NCBI GenBank assembly: GCA_029207755.1
Contig: JARCOQ010000009.1
Location: forward strand, 32,386,914 to 32,450,913
Direction of reading: 5' to 3'
DNA from: Chamaea fasciata
Taxonomy: Eukaryota; Chordata; Aves; Passeriformes; Sylviidae
DNA: 64,000 nucleotides
Within the stretch, counting starts at the first letter, position 1. Each line of letters begins with the position of its first letter. Position numbers and translations under genes: made by a program. Below, piece after piece: positions 38,476-50,560 of the stretch. The notes under the pieces are model-generated. The model searched no databases and had not been told where the DNA came from. It was given only the letters and a program-made list of their open reading frames with translations.

Positions 38476-41400
38476 AACTTCAGCTTCTCCAGCTCTCAGG
38501 TCAGGCTTTGAAACTAAGCACGTTTGCCTTCTGAGTTTTTTCACTTCTTTCAACTTCTCTCACTAGCATGGAAAATATAATATTTAATTTTCCAGACATG
38601 GTCAAAGCAGCTCAGAATTTAAGGTGACTCTTGAACTCTGGATTAAAAAAAAAACAACCAAACTAAACAAACCAAAACCAAATCCCCCAGATACTGCAGA
38701 ACAAAACTGATACCACCGTAACCACATGAAAAATGCTATCATGATAGCTGTAAAAACAGTGTTTCTAGTTTTGAACAGTTGTATGATATAATCAAAGCTC
38801 TCCGACAAAAACTGCCAGAGCAAAAAACTCTTGCAGCCCCACTCTCAATCACCAGGATTGGAAACTACTTATTTTTGACAAATCCCTTCATTCTGTGGAA
38901 CTTGGGCTTGTCACAAAGGCAACAGAAACCCATTAAGTGAGTGGTCCAGGCTTCCAGGGTATTAGGTCTCTTCCCTGGATCAAGTTGTGTATGTCTAAAT
39001 ATAATCCAGAATAAGCAGCTAAATGTTATCACATTCAGAGTAAGTAACAGCAGAGCTTTTCAACTTAAATAGCCAACCCAAACCAGGAAATTTCTTCTGG
39101 AGGAATAAAAACACCAGGAAAACCTTGTGTTTCAGAGCATTCTGCTGAAATCCTACTGGCACAGGTTGTGGTCTTATAGAAATCTCTGAACAACCAGCTA
39201 CTGAAGGGAAAATCATTTACAGCTCAGCCCCTTCTGCAGGACACTGCAGGGATTTGCTCACCTGACTACCCAGAAGCCAGAAAAAAACCCAGACCAAAAA
39301 AGCCCCACAAAACCTCCCCCCCCCAAAAAACAAACAAACAAAAAAAAAACCCAGCAAACCGAACACAACAACAAAACAAGGAAAAAATTCTTTCCAAAAA
39401 TCATGTCCTGGTCTGCTCTGTTAGTTCATACATAACGCACTCCTCCTCATTAAAAGATGTTATTCTGACTTCGGACTTTGGCTGAAAATGGAGCACAGCA
39501 GGACAAGTGTATCCTAACCACGTGGAGAAGTTGCAGTTTTGCTTGGCATTAACACTGTCCCTTCCTACACTCGTTCTGATTTACAGGAAGGTTATTAACA
39601 GGCAGGAATTCTCTCTTCTGCTGTTTGAAATCCATCAAGCACTAAAGCCCCAGCCCTAAGTGAGGCTTTTTACTTTTCATCACACAGACAATAAGATACA
39701 TCAGTATTCAAATTACAGAGCGACCATAATGGATATTTCATGGTTAAAAATACCCTAAGCAATGCAGTCAACACCAGCCACTTCAAAAGGCATTGTTTAT
39801 AGGACTGCAAACTCTTTTTTATAAAGATTTCAACTATATGTTCAGAGAAAGATTTCCATGCAGCCATACTTTTTAAAAAAATAGCTTTTCAAGTTCAGAA
39901 AACACTTAAAGAACGAATCTTTCCTAGTCCAAGTCCCAGTCCGCAGCAGATTTTACAGTTGAGTAATAAACCCTTTTAAAATATGGTTTATTATGGAAAT
40001 ACTGTCAGAGCCTTAATTAAAGTAGGCGCCACAACAGTGGAGCTGCTTACACAACAAATGGGCTCTGCAGAGAACACCAGGCACCCGCTGACCCGGCCAG
40101 GGAGGGCTTTCCTCCCATCCCACCCTTCCCAGTGGCACCCTGGGAATGGGAGCACTGGAAAATCCCGCTGGAGCAGCACCTGGTATCCCCAGCAGAGCTG
40201 TGAAACCCTCAATGTGCACACAACACCTCCTACAACACCACAGCACCGCTGCGGGCTGGAAAGGTAAAAAGGGATCTTTAAACCAGATTTTAAGGTCTAA
40301 GATTTAATTCAGCTTTGGATCAAATCTGTGGCACAGATCATGAAGAATTAAGATCCTGCATCAGCAGTATTTCATTGAAAAATCCTGGCCTCACCGAAGT
40401 CAGTTTTGCCCACAGCTTCAAAGCCCAAGTTTTATCCAAAGTAAATCAGAGAATCACCTGCTCATTAGGAAAAAAAAAAATGGAGGCTTTTAGAAAAACG
40501 ATGCTTTATGACAAGAATTTGTTATATACCGGTAAAATGAGTCAAGACTGAGAGAGTCTGACAAATGTAAAAACCACCTCAGCATCCTTCTATCCAAGAA
40601 ATTCTGTGCGTAAAACGCATTGAGGGTGCCTATTCCAAGCAGGAATGCTCCCAGAACACTGAGCCTCCCATCCCTCTGCAGCCTCCATTCCAGCGTGCGC
40701 ACCATGTGTCTACGTTTAATCCCACAGTTCCTTATCCTGAGGCAAACAGGATTCTTTCCCAGTCAATTATGTTAATTGCAAAAGAACTTGCCCGTCCCTG
40801 GGGAAACTGTGGGAAGATCCTGCAGGGCCAGGCCAGGGATTCTGGCCACATCCTCAGTGTCACTGCAAACTGCAGGGGAGGAGGGAGCAAAGGGGGCTTC
40901 TGCCTCCAGGTTTAAGGAATGCTGGCTGTGCCAGGAGCCCGCTGTGAGGAGGAAGAGGCTGAAGGTTCTTCAAATAGATTCCGCTTTCTTTGTGGTTTTA
41001 TTTCCAGGGTACAACACAGGCACAAGTCTCCATTTCTGCAAATGAGCACATTATCAACTTCTTGCTGCACTTGGTCCTCCCCCCAAAAAACCATGAGGAA
41101 TGTGCAGGACAGCAGGTAAAGCATGACAGGAAAAGCAGACAGATAAAGCACACCGTCATTTGATTTAAATCCGGGTTTATCCAGTGAAAGAAACACAGTG
41201 CAGGGAGCCCTGGACAGGAGACATGAAGAATTTTGGAAGCCACGCCTGCAGATGAAAAGCTCACGGACTGTGCTCTGTCCAGCCCACGCAGAGAAGGCCA
41301 AGGAACAACTTAATCCCAGAGGGATTGCGTAAGTCTGGGAAGCAAACATTTGATAGAGGACTTTTCACTAGCAGGACCCACTGGCCAGCTAAATCTAGGC

Positions 41401-44182
41401 TTCTTTCAAGGCAGGATTTAAAGGGAGAGATAAATCTATCAAAGGCAAGGAATGGAAGACCTCTTGCCCTTCCCAAAAGCCAAAAAAATCACATGCCAGA
41501 GCAATCCCCACTAAAACGTACCAAGCCTCCTTTGGCTCATCCATCACTGAAAGTGTTTATGCCAAGATTGGATGTTTCTTTCTATATTGGCCCCAATTAA
41601 AACAGTCTTATGGCCTCCAGGGGACTCTTTTATCTGGTCAGAGCGGTCCCTCTGGGCTTTCTAATCTGTAATCTAATTTCCAATCATGGAACAGCACTGC
41701 TATGTGCTCTCCTTGGTTCCATCCTTGGAAGTGTCATGCGGTGCAGGATGTGGTAAATAAAAGCACATAGCACTTATTTTTAAAGCTGGCTAGGCTGAGA
41801 TAGGGAGGAAGGACTATTTGTGGGTGGTTTAAATTAATGTACTATATTTAATTCATGGCATTCATCAGATGACACAGCAAGAGGCACAGAAGGATCAAAC
41901 AATTAAGATTTACTGAGAAAATGCAGTAATTCTACTTGCTTGGAATGGCTAAGGACGGCCAGCTCCTCAGCCAGCCACGAGATGTTTGTTTTCCATTCAC
42001 CAGTTTCCCCCCAAAGCCTGGCAGTGAAATACATATTTATTCACATTGGGTTTGGTGACATCATATTTAAGAACATACCAGACCTCCCCATCCTGCTGAC
42101 AAATCCTGGTGCGTAAAATGGGAACAGAACTGAAAAAAAAAACCAAACCTTGCCCAGGCATGTGCTTGCAGCATTGAACTGGTCCCAGCTCGCTTTCCAT
42201 CACTTTCAATTCTTTGTGGATTTGCCAGAGTGGAGGTGGCCAGATGGCTTTTCCGCCTGCCCCACACTATCAAGCCACTCAAAAAGTTCAGTTAGACTTT
42301 TATGAGAAATACAAATAATAAATCTATCTGGCCCAAGAATGCTTTCCTTTTTTTCACCAGTTTTCATCAGCCCTATGCTCTCTCCAATTCTCCACACAAT
42401 CAACAGACAAAAGAAGGTCCTGCACGTTTCCTTGAAAAGAATTCTGTAATTAGAAAGAAATTTGATTGATACAAAGTTAGCTCAATGGAAAACTGCAGGA
42501 ATGGTGAGATGATCAAAGTCACTTGTAAAAACAGACAAAACTAAACATTTGCTCATGTTTATCCAATGGGTCTCCAGAAAAGAAACATTAATGAACATTT
42601 TAATAGGACACTTCACAGCCTAGATAAAAACTGTATTTAAAAAAACACTAATTCCAAATCTCAGGCAACTTAGGAGTAAAAATGAAAACACTGAGCAGTC
42701 TCCTACTTTTTATATGATAAGCAAATCTCTGTTTATTAAATATCAAGTGCCCAATTTTCATTCCACAGGAGCTGTATGTATAATTACTCTCAGTTTTTCT
42801 GGAAGGAAGCACTGCAGGGACAGACAGTCATTCTTTTAAACCACTGATGTCTGTGCTTTGTGAGCTTCTGAGTGGGAGCTCCTTTAGAAGGAACATGAAA
42901 GAACTAAACACACATAAAGAGCATATTCACAGCCAGACAAACAATAAATAGCTCAATGAGGCCAGATTGTGATAGTACAGCAAAGACTTGTCTAGCGTGT
43001 GTGCATGTTATTTAAAAGTTCAAGAAGTCACATACATTCTTAATAAACCAAAACCACACATTATGGGTTCATTACTGCTGAGTCTTGAGAGCAATAGCTT
43101 AGTGGACTGGAATAATAATCCAGGCTGGAGTTTATGACGTTCCATGTCTTTTTCTGCACGACAGATTCCAGCCTCACGCAGCTCTGTGACCAGACCATTC
43201 CCACCCTTTGCTTGCTCAGCCTGGGATTCCCATGAACTACAAACCTCCTTCACTGTAACCAAGAGAAACTAAGCACAGAAAATTATGCAGATCACCCCCC
43301 CTCCAACACACATCCACGCCTCAGAAAGAGAAAATGAAAACAAAACCCCTACTGCCGTTCAAACTCTGCAGAATTATCTTCTCTCACTTCAGCCAGAAAA
43401 ACAGAAATGGTCTGACTGCTTTGTGGTGAAGTTGTGATGCATTTAACAAACTTCCACAGTCCCTGCAGTAGATCTAAGGCCTGTGAGCTGTGTTCATGCT
43501 GAGTAACAAATTCCAAAGTTTTGGACAAAAAGCTCCTGAAAACAGAGAAGTGCAAACCTAGCTGTTTAATCACCCTGATTCCCATTTAAAATAAATCCAG
43601 TTTGTTAAGTGAGGGAAAGCGAGGAGGAATGGCAGCACCACCCCAACCACGTTTCCTCCAGAGAGTTCCGTTTGGGAAGCATGGAAATGGGAATGTGAAA
43701 TGGAAATGGGAACGTGTGGAAATGGAAATGTGAAAGTCAGGCAGCCCATGGAGAGATTTTGGGTTTATTTGTACCTCCAAAACCTGAGACTCAGCCCAGC
43801 CCTGTGATCCTGCTGCCCCAAGCTTCCTGGAAGCCTGACTGGGGAAGGGATTATTTTTATTTTGTGGTCAGATTGGAGGATTTGGGAATGGCCCTGGCAG
43901 TGAGCATCCCCTGAGGGGGAACTCAGCTGGTCCCTAGGCCAGGGCTCATTTAGTCTCTCTGTCTCACAGAGTTCACCTTTCTGGGATATTTGAGAAAAAC
44001 CCCCACACCCCAATCTTCCCAGTGGTTACAAAGGTTCCAAAGACAGCTCACTAATCTATACCCTGATGTAGTTACCAAACAGCTTCCAAATTAAGGGTTT
44101 TAAACCCCCTAAGGACAACAAAATAACTGATGAGTTTTACAAAATCATTCTGAGAAACAACCAGTGATGCACCCCTCTCCTA
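38476..44182. other. Intron 4 segment, 5.7 kb without interspersed repeats recognised
   Basis: Long repeat-poor stretch, mostly AT-rich. A C/A-rich low-complexity patch lies at about 39,300-39,380, and a degenerate GGAAATG-type repeat at 43,676-43,737. No exon was recognised. Its low transposon content compared with the rest of the intron makes it a reasonable place to look for conserved non-coding sequence. Confidence 0.5.
43676..43737. repeat. Degenerate GGAAATG(GGAATGTG) repeat
   Basis: GGAAATGGGAATGTGAAATGG and variants occur four to five times in 62 bp. Confidence 0.8.
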
Positions 44183-44295
44183 CAGATCCAGGCTAAGAGA
44201 GCTGGGGGTGTTCACCTGGAGAAGAGAAGGCTCCAGGGAGAGCTCAGAGCCCCTTCCAGTGCCTGGAAGGGCTCCAGGACGGCTGGAGAGGGACT
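44183..44295 (+). mobile_element. CR1 fragment
   Basis: CAGGCTAAGAGAGCTGGGGG, TGTTCACCTGGAGAAGAGAA, GGCTCCAGGGAGAGCTCAGA and GGACGGCTGGAGAGGGAC. It is cut at both ends; the 3' part is absent. Confidence 0.85.
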
Positions 44296-44462
44296 AAACC
44301 CCTGATTTTAAAATTTCTATGAAAACTTGCACTTTGCTTAAATCAGTGAAAAGGGTCACTCTGGCCCCTGACTTATAAAGGGAACATTTACATGAGGGAT
44401 ACCAGGAGCAAATCAGCCTCAACTATCTCATGTTTTCCGTTCAACCAATAACATGAATTTGA

Positions 44463-44520
44463 GGGCTCAGAATCATTTAGGTTGGGAAAGGCCTCCAAAA
44501 CAGCCTTTGACCCAGATCCC
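44463..44520 (-). mobile_element. CR1 3' tail remnant
   Basis: GCTCAGAATCATTTAGGTTGG then GAAAGGCCTCCAAAACAGCC is the reversed end of an older CR1 subfamily. Confidence 0.7.
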
Positions 44521-47500
44521 CACCTTGCCAGCTCACAGAATTCCTTTTCATTCCAAGGGGCGGAACTTAGGACACAGCTTTCAAAGTGACTGTGGACAAG
44601 ACTCTAAAACCCCAAAACCTGACCAGTAGGAAGGTGATTCCACCTGGAGCACCACAGGCTTTGCTGAACAGTTCCTTGCATGCAACTGTTGGTATTGCCA
44701 ACAACTGAAAATAAAGTTTAAGGCCTGCACTCCCAGATAACGTGGCTAACATCAAGTTGCGCACAGAGGATGGAGGAGGAACAGTGAGGCAGCCCAAAGT
44801 TCTCATTACTTGCCCAAACAGGCCTGTGTTCAAAGGCTGCACGAACAAATCTGATGCTGATCTTTCTGCTGTTAAGCCACTTGTAAAGGGAAAAGCTCCA
44901 TCCTGACATGATCTGATCGCTGGATTGTTTGCCCAGCCCCACTGGATTCACTCCAAAATTTCATGCACTCTCTTCAGAATTACCTAAAGTTGAAGCTTGC
45001 TGTATCCACATCTGGTTTAGCCTTCAGCTGTGCCTTACCAACTTGAATAAAACGATGAAAACAAAGCCTCAGTGAAAACCCAAGCCACAGGCGGAGCTCG
45101 CCTTCAAAACACTGAGCTGGATTCTACCTGGATTCATCATTCCTGCCAAAGTCATTAGCACTGTTTATTGTAACGGTGTGAGTTTTAAGGCAGGGCTGCA
45201 TTTCAAATGGTCTGCCGGCGATAAGCAACAGTCAATTTATTACCTGTCTGAATAGAAAAACTCAAAACAACATGATCGAATAAAGTCAATCTCAGCTGAA
45301 GAAAAAAAAAAAATTAAAAAAGTAATATTAGTTCCCAAATAAAAACACGAAATTTAAAAAAATATCACTTCTAGCATGCTCCATATATCGGGACTGGCAG
45401 AATAAAATCTAGCAAAGAGCGGGTGGGATTTGCCCTGGCTACTCCCCCCGAATTACGAAAAGTAACACAATGCTAATCAAAATCAGAAGAAACTTGGCAG
45501 AAGATATTATGGGGTTCTTGGGCAGTAAGAGTCCTGAATAAAGCAGGAAAAGAAAAAAGAAAAAAAAAAAAAAAAAAGACAGAAACCACCCAGAAAACGG
45601 TTTTTGTACAGCTTCCAGGACGCTTAATCCCCCGTGCTGGTTGTGCACAGGAACACACAAGATTCCCTTCATCCTTCCAAAAACACTTTGAGGAAGTCAC
45701 AAATCATGGAGCGAGCCTCTCCAAACCTTGCACAAGATTTCTAATCCTAAAACAATCGATGACTCACGACTTGTAGCCTCAGTGAGTGAAACTGCTGACA
45801 TCAAAACCAGTGCCAGGGGTGAGCTGGCATGATAATTATGCACACTCACTTTCAGCTAGCCAAATGCTTCCCAAAAATAGCACCAGAGATATGAGGCCTA
45901 ATTAGAAGTGTCTGAATTACCACGATTCCTGATTTTTTTTTAAAAAAAAAGAACATTATTGATGACAACTCAGCAGAAGGTTTCCATTGCACTGCAAGTA
46001 ATCTAGTAAAATATTCAGAGTACTTAAAGTGAAATTAAGGACTGGCCCCACCAAAAAAAAAAAAAAAAAAAATCCTACCTGGCAGTTTTGTCTTTTGTTC
46101 AGTGTGGAAGATTTACAACTCGTTAATTAGCTTTTAGGAGATGTTTCAGGTGCCCTGCAATGAAAGCACATCTCACAAAGGATCATCTGTAAAGAGGAGA
46201 TACACACTGTAAACTGCACTGAGAGGTTCTGGAGCACAATCCAGCGTGGTAATGAACAATTAATTCGCATGCATTTGTAAAAGCACGCTAAAATTTAGGG
46301 CTGGCCGTTTTCCACATAACCACACCTGTGCAGCACTGCTTTACTTCCTACACCACTAGAAAACAACTGAGAAAACGCAGAATTGCGTGGGAAATCAGTG
46401 CCCATCTAGAGACGCATCTGGGAGGTCAATACACATCCAAATTAACTCCTCCAGCAAGAACCTCATCCTGTGTCGACGCTTTGCAGCCTTGTAGGTTAAA
46501 AACACCGAATTTACACGAAGCTGAGTTTATTCTCCCTGATTTTCTTAGCTTCCCAGGGCTCCTGTTTCCAGTGGTCCACATCCCTTCTTTTATTACCTTT
46601 CTGGCTTGGGCACTAATTAACAGGTGGCATTTCCACTGCTTTCCGCAGCACCTCAGGATTCTCCAGGGTGAGCCTGGAAAAGGCTCATCACCCTTCCAGT
46701 ACAGAAAAAGGCAGGAACAAAACCTGTCATTTGCTAAAGGGAATCGTTAACAGCGAGCCATGTGATTTAATACTTCTTTAAGAGACACATTCCTGTTCTC
46801 CCCAGCCTAAAATACTCTACACGCTCCTTTGAAAAAAAATCTTCATAAAGTGCTAAAACTCAGTCAAGGCACAGTATTTGCACCGCCCTGAAATGAACAT
46901 TTTTACACAGCGAAACGAAGCATTTTTTGGGACCCACTGTTCCCACAGAAAGGGAACACTCAATCCAGTTTCCCCAAACGGAAAAAAAAAAAAAAGAAAG
47001 AAGAAAAAAAAAAGGCAAGGAAAGACATTTTTAGATTGTACAAAAATACAAAGAACTGATATAACCCACAAGGAAGTGTGGCTTGTGTGCACCACTATTA
47101 ATCTATCTTGACTGAACAATATATGTATTTTTTTTTATTTCACTCTTCCGCCTCCACTTTTTGTTTGCTGTTGAGGACAGATAAGTGCTCCTGGCAGTAT
47201 CTTGGCACAGGCATTTCACTGAACAGTAGCTATTGTAGTAGCAAAAACAAAAAAACAAAAACAAAACAAAACAAAAAAACCCCATCTTATTCCCTCAGGT
47301 TCTGAGAATTTCACTTTGGGTCCATTAGTTAAAGGTCCCCAATTCCAGGTTCATGCTGGAAAAACAACTGTTTCTGGAGCAACAATAAACCTTTCCTCTG
47401 CAGAGAGTGCTAACCCAGCCAACGAGGGGGTTTAAAATTCTGATTAAATCCTGTAAGCTTCTGCCAATCCTGTGCTGTGAAGGCAAACATCAGCCAAGAC

Positions 47501-50017
47501 AAAGAACCCCACTCCTGGATGGCCTTTAAGATCCCTTCCAACCCAAACCATCTCGTGGTTCTGGGATTTAGCCAACATCAAGCCACTGGCAGCATCGGAA
47601 CAACCCTGGAAAGGGAAAGGTGGGTGCTGTAACAACCACCTAGTGATGAACAACTCCCTGCGCTGGGAATCTTGCAGTGATCGAGGGCAGAGGCTGAGAT
47701 CAAGAAATGGATGGGGAGCTCTTGCCTTACCAACGTGGATAACAAAAAAATAATCTGGCACACTGGGAGTTTTCACTTGGAGAAATACAGAAGGGACTCG
47801 CTCATCCTAGTAAATATCCCAAATTACGGCGTGCGCATTTTGTTTTTAAAGGGATTTTTCCAATCAGTTCACAGCTGTGTCATCTTTTGTACCAGCTTTG
47901 TCAGGGCTACTAAATTAGCTTCTTTTATTTACTCTGAAGTGTCTTTTTAGGGAAGATTTAGAACTGTGCCAAGAAATAAAAGTGCTAAATCTTCTCAGAC
48001 GTGAAGGTATCTTAAATAACTGTGTCGCTGTGCCTTTGATCATTTCAGGGTATAAGCTTGGCAACGCTGCTGAGAGAAGTCATCCCCTCTATTAGTTCAG
48101 CAGATCCTGCACAGAGAAAACAGACCCACTTTGAGGCTCACCAACCTCCCCTGCCTTTGTCAAGTCTGAAGTAGAAGCTGTAATTGGCAAACCAAGGACT
48201 AATTGAGAGCAATTGCTCCCACTGTAACTTGATTATGTTAATCAAGTAACAGTTAGGGGGGGGGAAATAAAAGGAGAAAAAAACCCATGGTTAACAGTAA
48301 TTATCTTTCTCTTCTGCAAAGCTAATACATGCATCATCTTCCTCTTTGCTAAAACCTTTTCACTACACAGGCAACACACTACTTTTTCTTTCCAACTGAC
48401 TGAAATCCTGCCTGTGGAGGCAGAGCTGTGGCACAGGTGACACTCAGGTTTTAGAGGACACAGCCGTTGGACTTCAGTTACTTGTTTTCCTAGGGGAGGG
48501 GGGGAAAATCAACATTTTTTTTCTTGTCCCCACCTTCAGTTGGATTTATTTATCCCCTTACTATTCTCAGCAGCTCTGCAAAACTCATTTCCTCCATTCT
48601 TTTGGCTTTCTAGGATAAAGAGGCAATCGCACCCTTCAAACCTCATTATGGTGGAAGAACACAACTGAAGCAAAATCTAGTTACGATAAAAGAGTCGGTG
48701 GAAATTTGGCAATTAACTGTGAGCAGGATGAGCTGCACAGACTGCCAGATCCAGGGTCCCCTTCCTTTGCTGGTGATCAAACTGTGACAGCACAGTTTTA
48801 AAAGTGAATTTAGATTTTTTTTTTTCTTTTAAAATACACTTTCCCAGGATTCTTTTACCCCCACTTCAGGGTTCTGAGATGGCATTGCTGCATAGTCATG
48901 TATCCAACACATACTGGCAAATCCTTCTGGGTTTTTTCAGATGCTCAAATTTTCCATCAATTTTAATAACCAGCCTTTTTTCTGCTGACTGCTTCTCACT
49001 TCTTCCTTCTATTCCTGAATTCAGGGATTCCATATTTTATTTCCTCTTCTTCATGTGGGGACTTTTTTTAATTTGCATGGATAGTTCCTGAATTTTATTG
49101 GAGGGGTTTTTTTTAATTATTTACCAAATTTCTCACAAGATCATTACCCAAACCCAGGAGAATCCATGGTTACTCAATCAGTGTTGTCTCCTACCAATTT
49201 CATCTCAAACAACTGAAAGCACTCAATTTAAAATTAATTTTTGAATAAAATGAATACCCAAATTGCAACTAAACATGTGCCAAACCTTGCAGTGCCACTT
49301 TTCTGTGCTCTAGGTGACAAAGAGATATGGAAGAGGCTCAAAACACATTCCCAGAGGAACACTACACCTTGCTGCTTTACTGCAGTCCAAACTAGCCCTT
49401 GTCTTTTGATTTAGAGAGCTTCAGTCAGCTTAGCCCATCAGTACCATGAGCAATAATTCTAATTAAACTCCACTAATAATGTTGACAGGGGGAAAAACCC
49501 CTCTCCAAATACAGATTTTCCTAGAGCTAAATAAACACGTAACATTATAAAGCCACAAGCAGCCTCTGTAACAAGAGAAGGTGAGGTGCCAGGAGTTCCA
49601 AAGAAGAAACTGATAAAGCCCTCAAGACCCCATTTAAATCTCCTCTGGGAATAATCTGCAATCTGCTCCACTCCATGCAGACGTTGGATTAAAGCATCAG
49701 AGTGCAAACCTTAATCTGGGGGTTTATTTCACCATGGCTTTCCCTCCCTCCCGCCGCATCCAGGGATTCAGCCTCCAGGGGATTCAGCCTCCAGGGAAGG
49801 GAGAAGGATTTAAGCGACCACATGAATTTCAAATTAAACCTGTGATCCTGCTGCAAGCACCAAGCCCAAGTTTGGGCTCTGCAGCTCGGAGGTGACACCC
49901 ACAGGGCCCTTCCTTTTCCACTTCTCTCACCCCCAGCCCTTTTCCCACACTCACACTCCCTTCTGATCGGCTGTAATTGCCACTAGGCAGCATCCCCATC
50001 AATTCTGAGCAAAATTA
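44521..50017. other. Intron 4 segment with homopolymer tracts
   Basis: A-rich runs at about 45,301-45,312, 45,560-45,577, 46,053-46,070 and 46,981-47,012, and an (AAAAC)n-like tract at 47,241-47,279. A CR1 remnant at 47.5 kb is listed separately. There is a two-copy 19-bp duplication (GGATTCAGCCTCCAGGG) at 49,761-49,797. No exon was recognised. Confidence 0.5.
47515..47569 (+). mobile_element. CR1 3' tail remnant
   Basis: CTGGATGGCCTTTAAGATCC, CTTCCAACCCAAACCATC and a decayed TCGTGGTTCTGGGAT tail. Confidence 0.8.
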
Positions 50018-50560
50018 TGGTGAAAAGGAGGTTTACTGTTTTGGAAATATTTAAAAAAGGTTTACCAAAAAGATAATAGGAGACAGGAATAAAGCAAAGG
50101 GTCAAAAAACGGCCGGGTGCTTGGCACTCAGCCAAGACCACGCTATTATCTTCAGAGATACTCCTTAAATACTTTTTCTATTTCATTCGCTTGCTGCATA
50201 TTTATAGATCCTTATGCATATTCATATTTTCCTACAAACTAGTTTACATATTCTAGGAATTATTTTGCATGACCCCTCCTTGGGTCTACTTTTGTAGAGT
50301 ATGTGTGTTTTCTGGCTGTGGTTTTGGTCTGTTCTTTTTATCACTTTTAGTTTGGGCCTTGATCTATTCTTTTTTTGGATGACAGATGCCGATAGTTGGT
50401 GTATTAATAGTAGGGTCTTCATTATATATTTACTGGATGTTATCTTGACTAAACAGATAGTTCCCTTATATTAGCTAGTACTACTACTATGTCTAGGTTT
50501 TTGTTAATAGCAGAAATAAAAGTAAAGTTATTTTAACATTATACACACAGCATTCATCTT
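50018..50560 (-). mobile_element. Possible solo LTR (ERV-like), unclassified
   Basis: About 540 AT-rich bp unlike their surroundings. On the minus strand a TATA box (TATAAATA at 50206-50199) is followed by a region containing CCAAGCACCCGGCCGTTTTT and CCTGTCTCCTATTATC, which I associate with songbird ERV LTR 3' parts. No poly(A) signal, TG...CA ends or target-site duplication could be fixed, and no internal viral sequence adjoins it. Confidence 0.35.
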
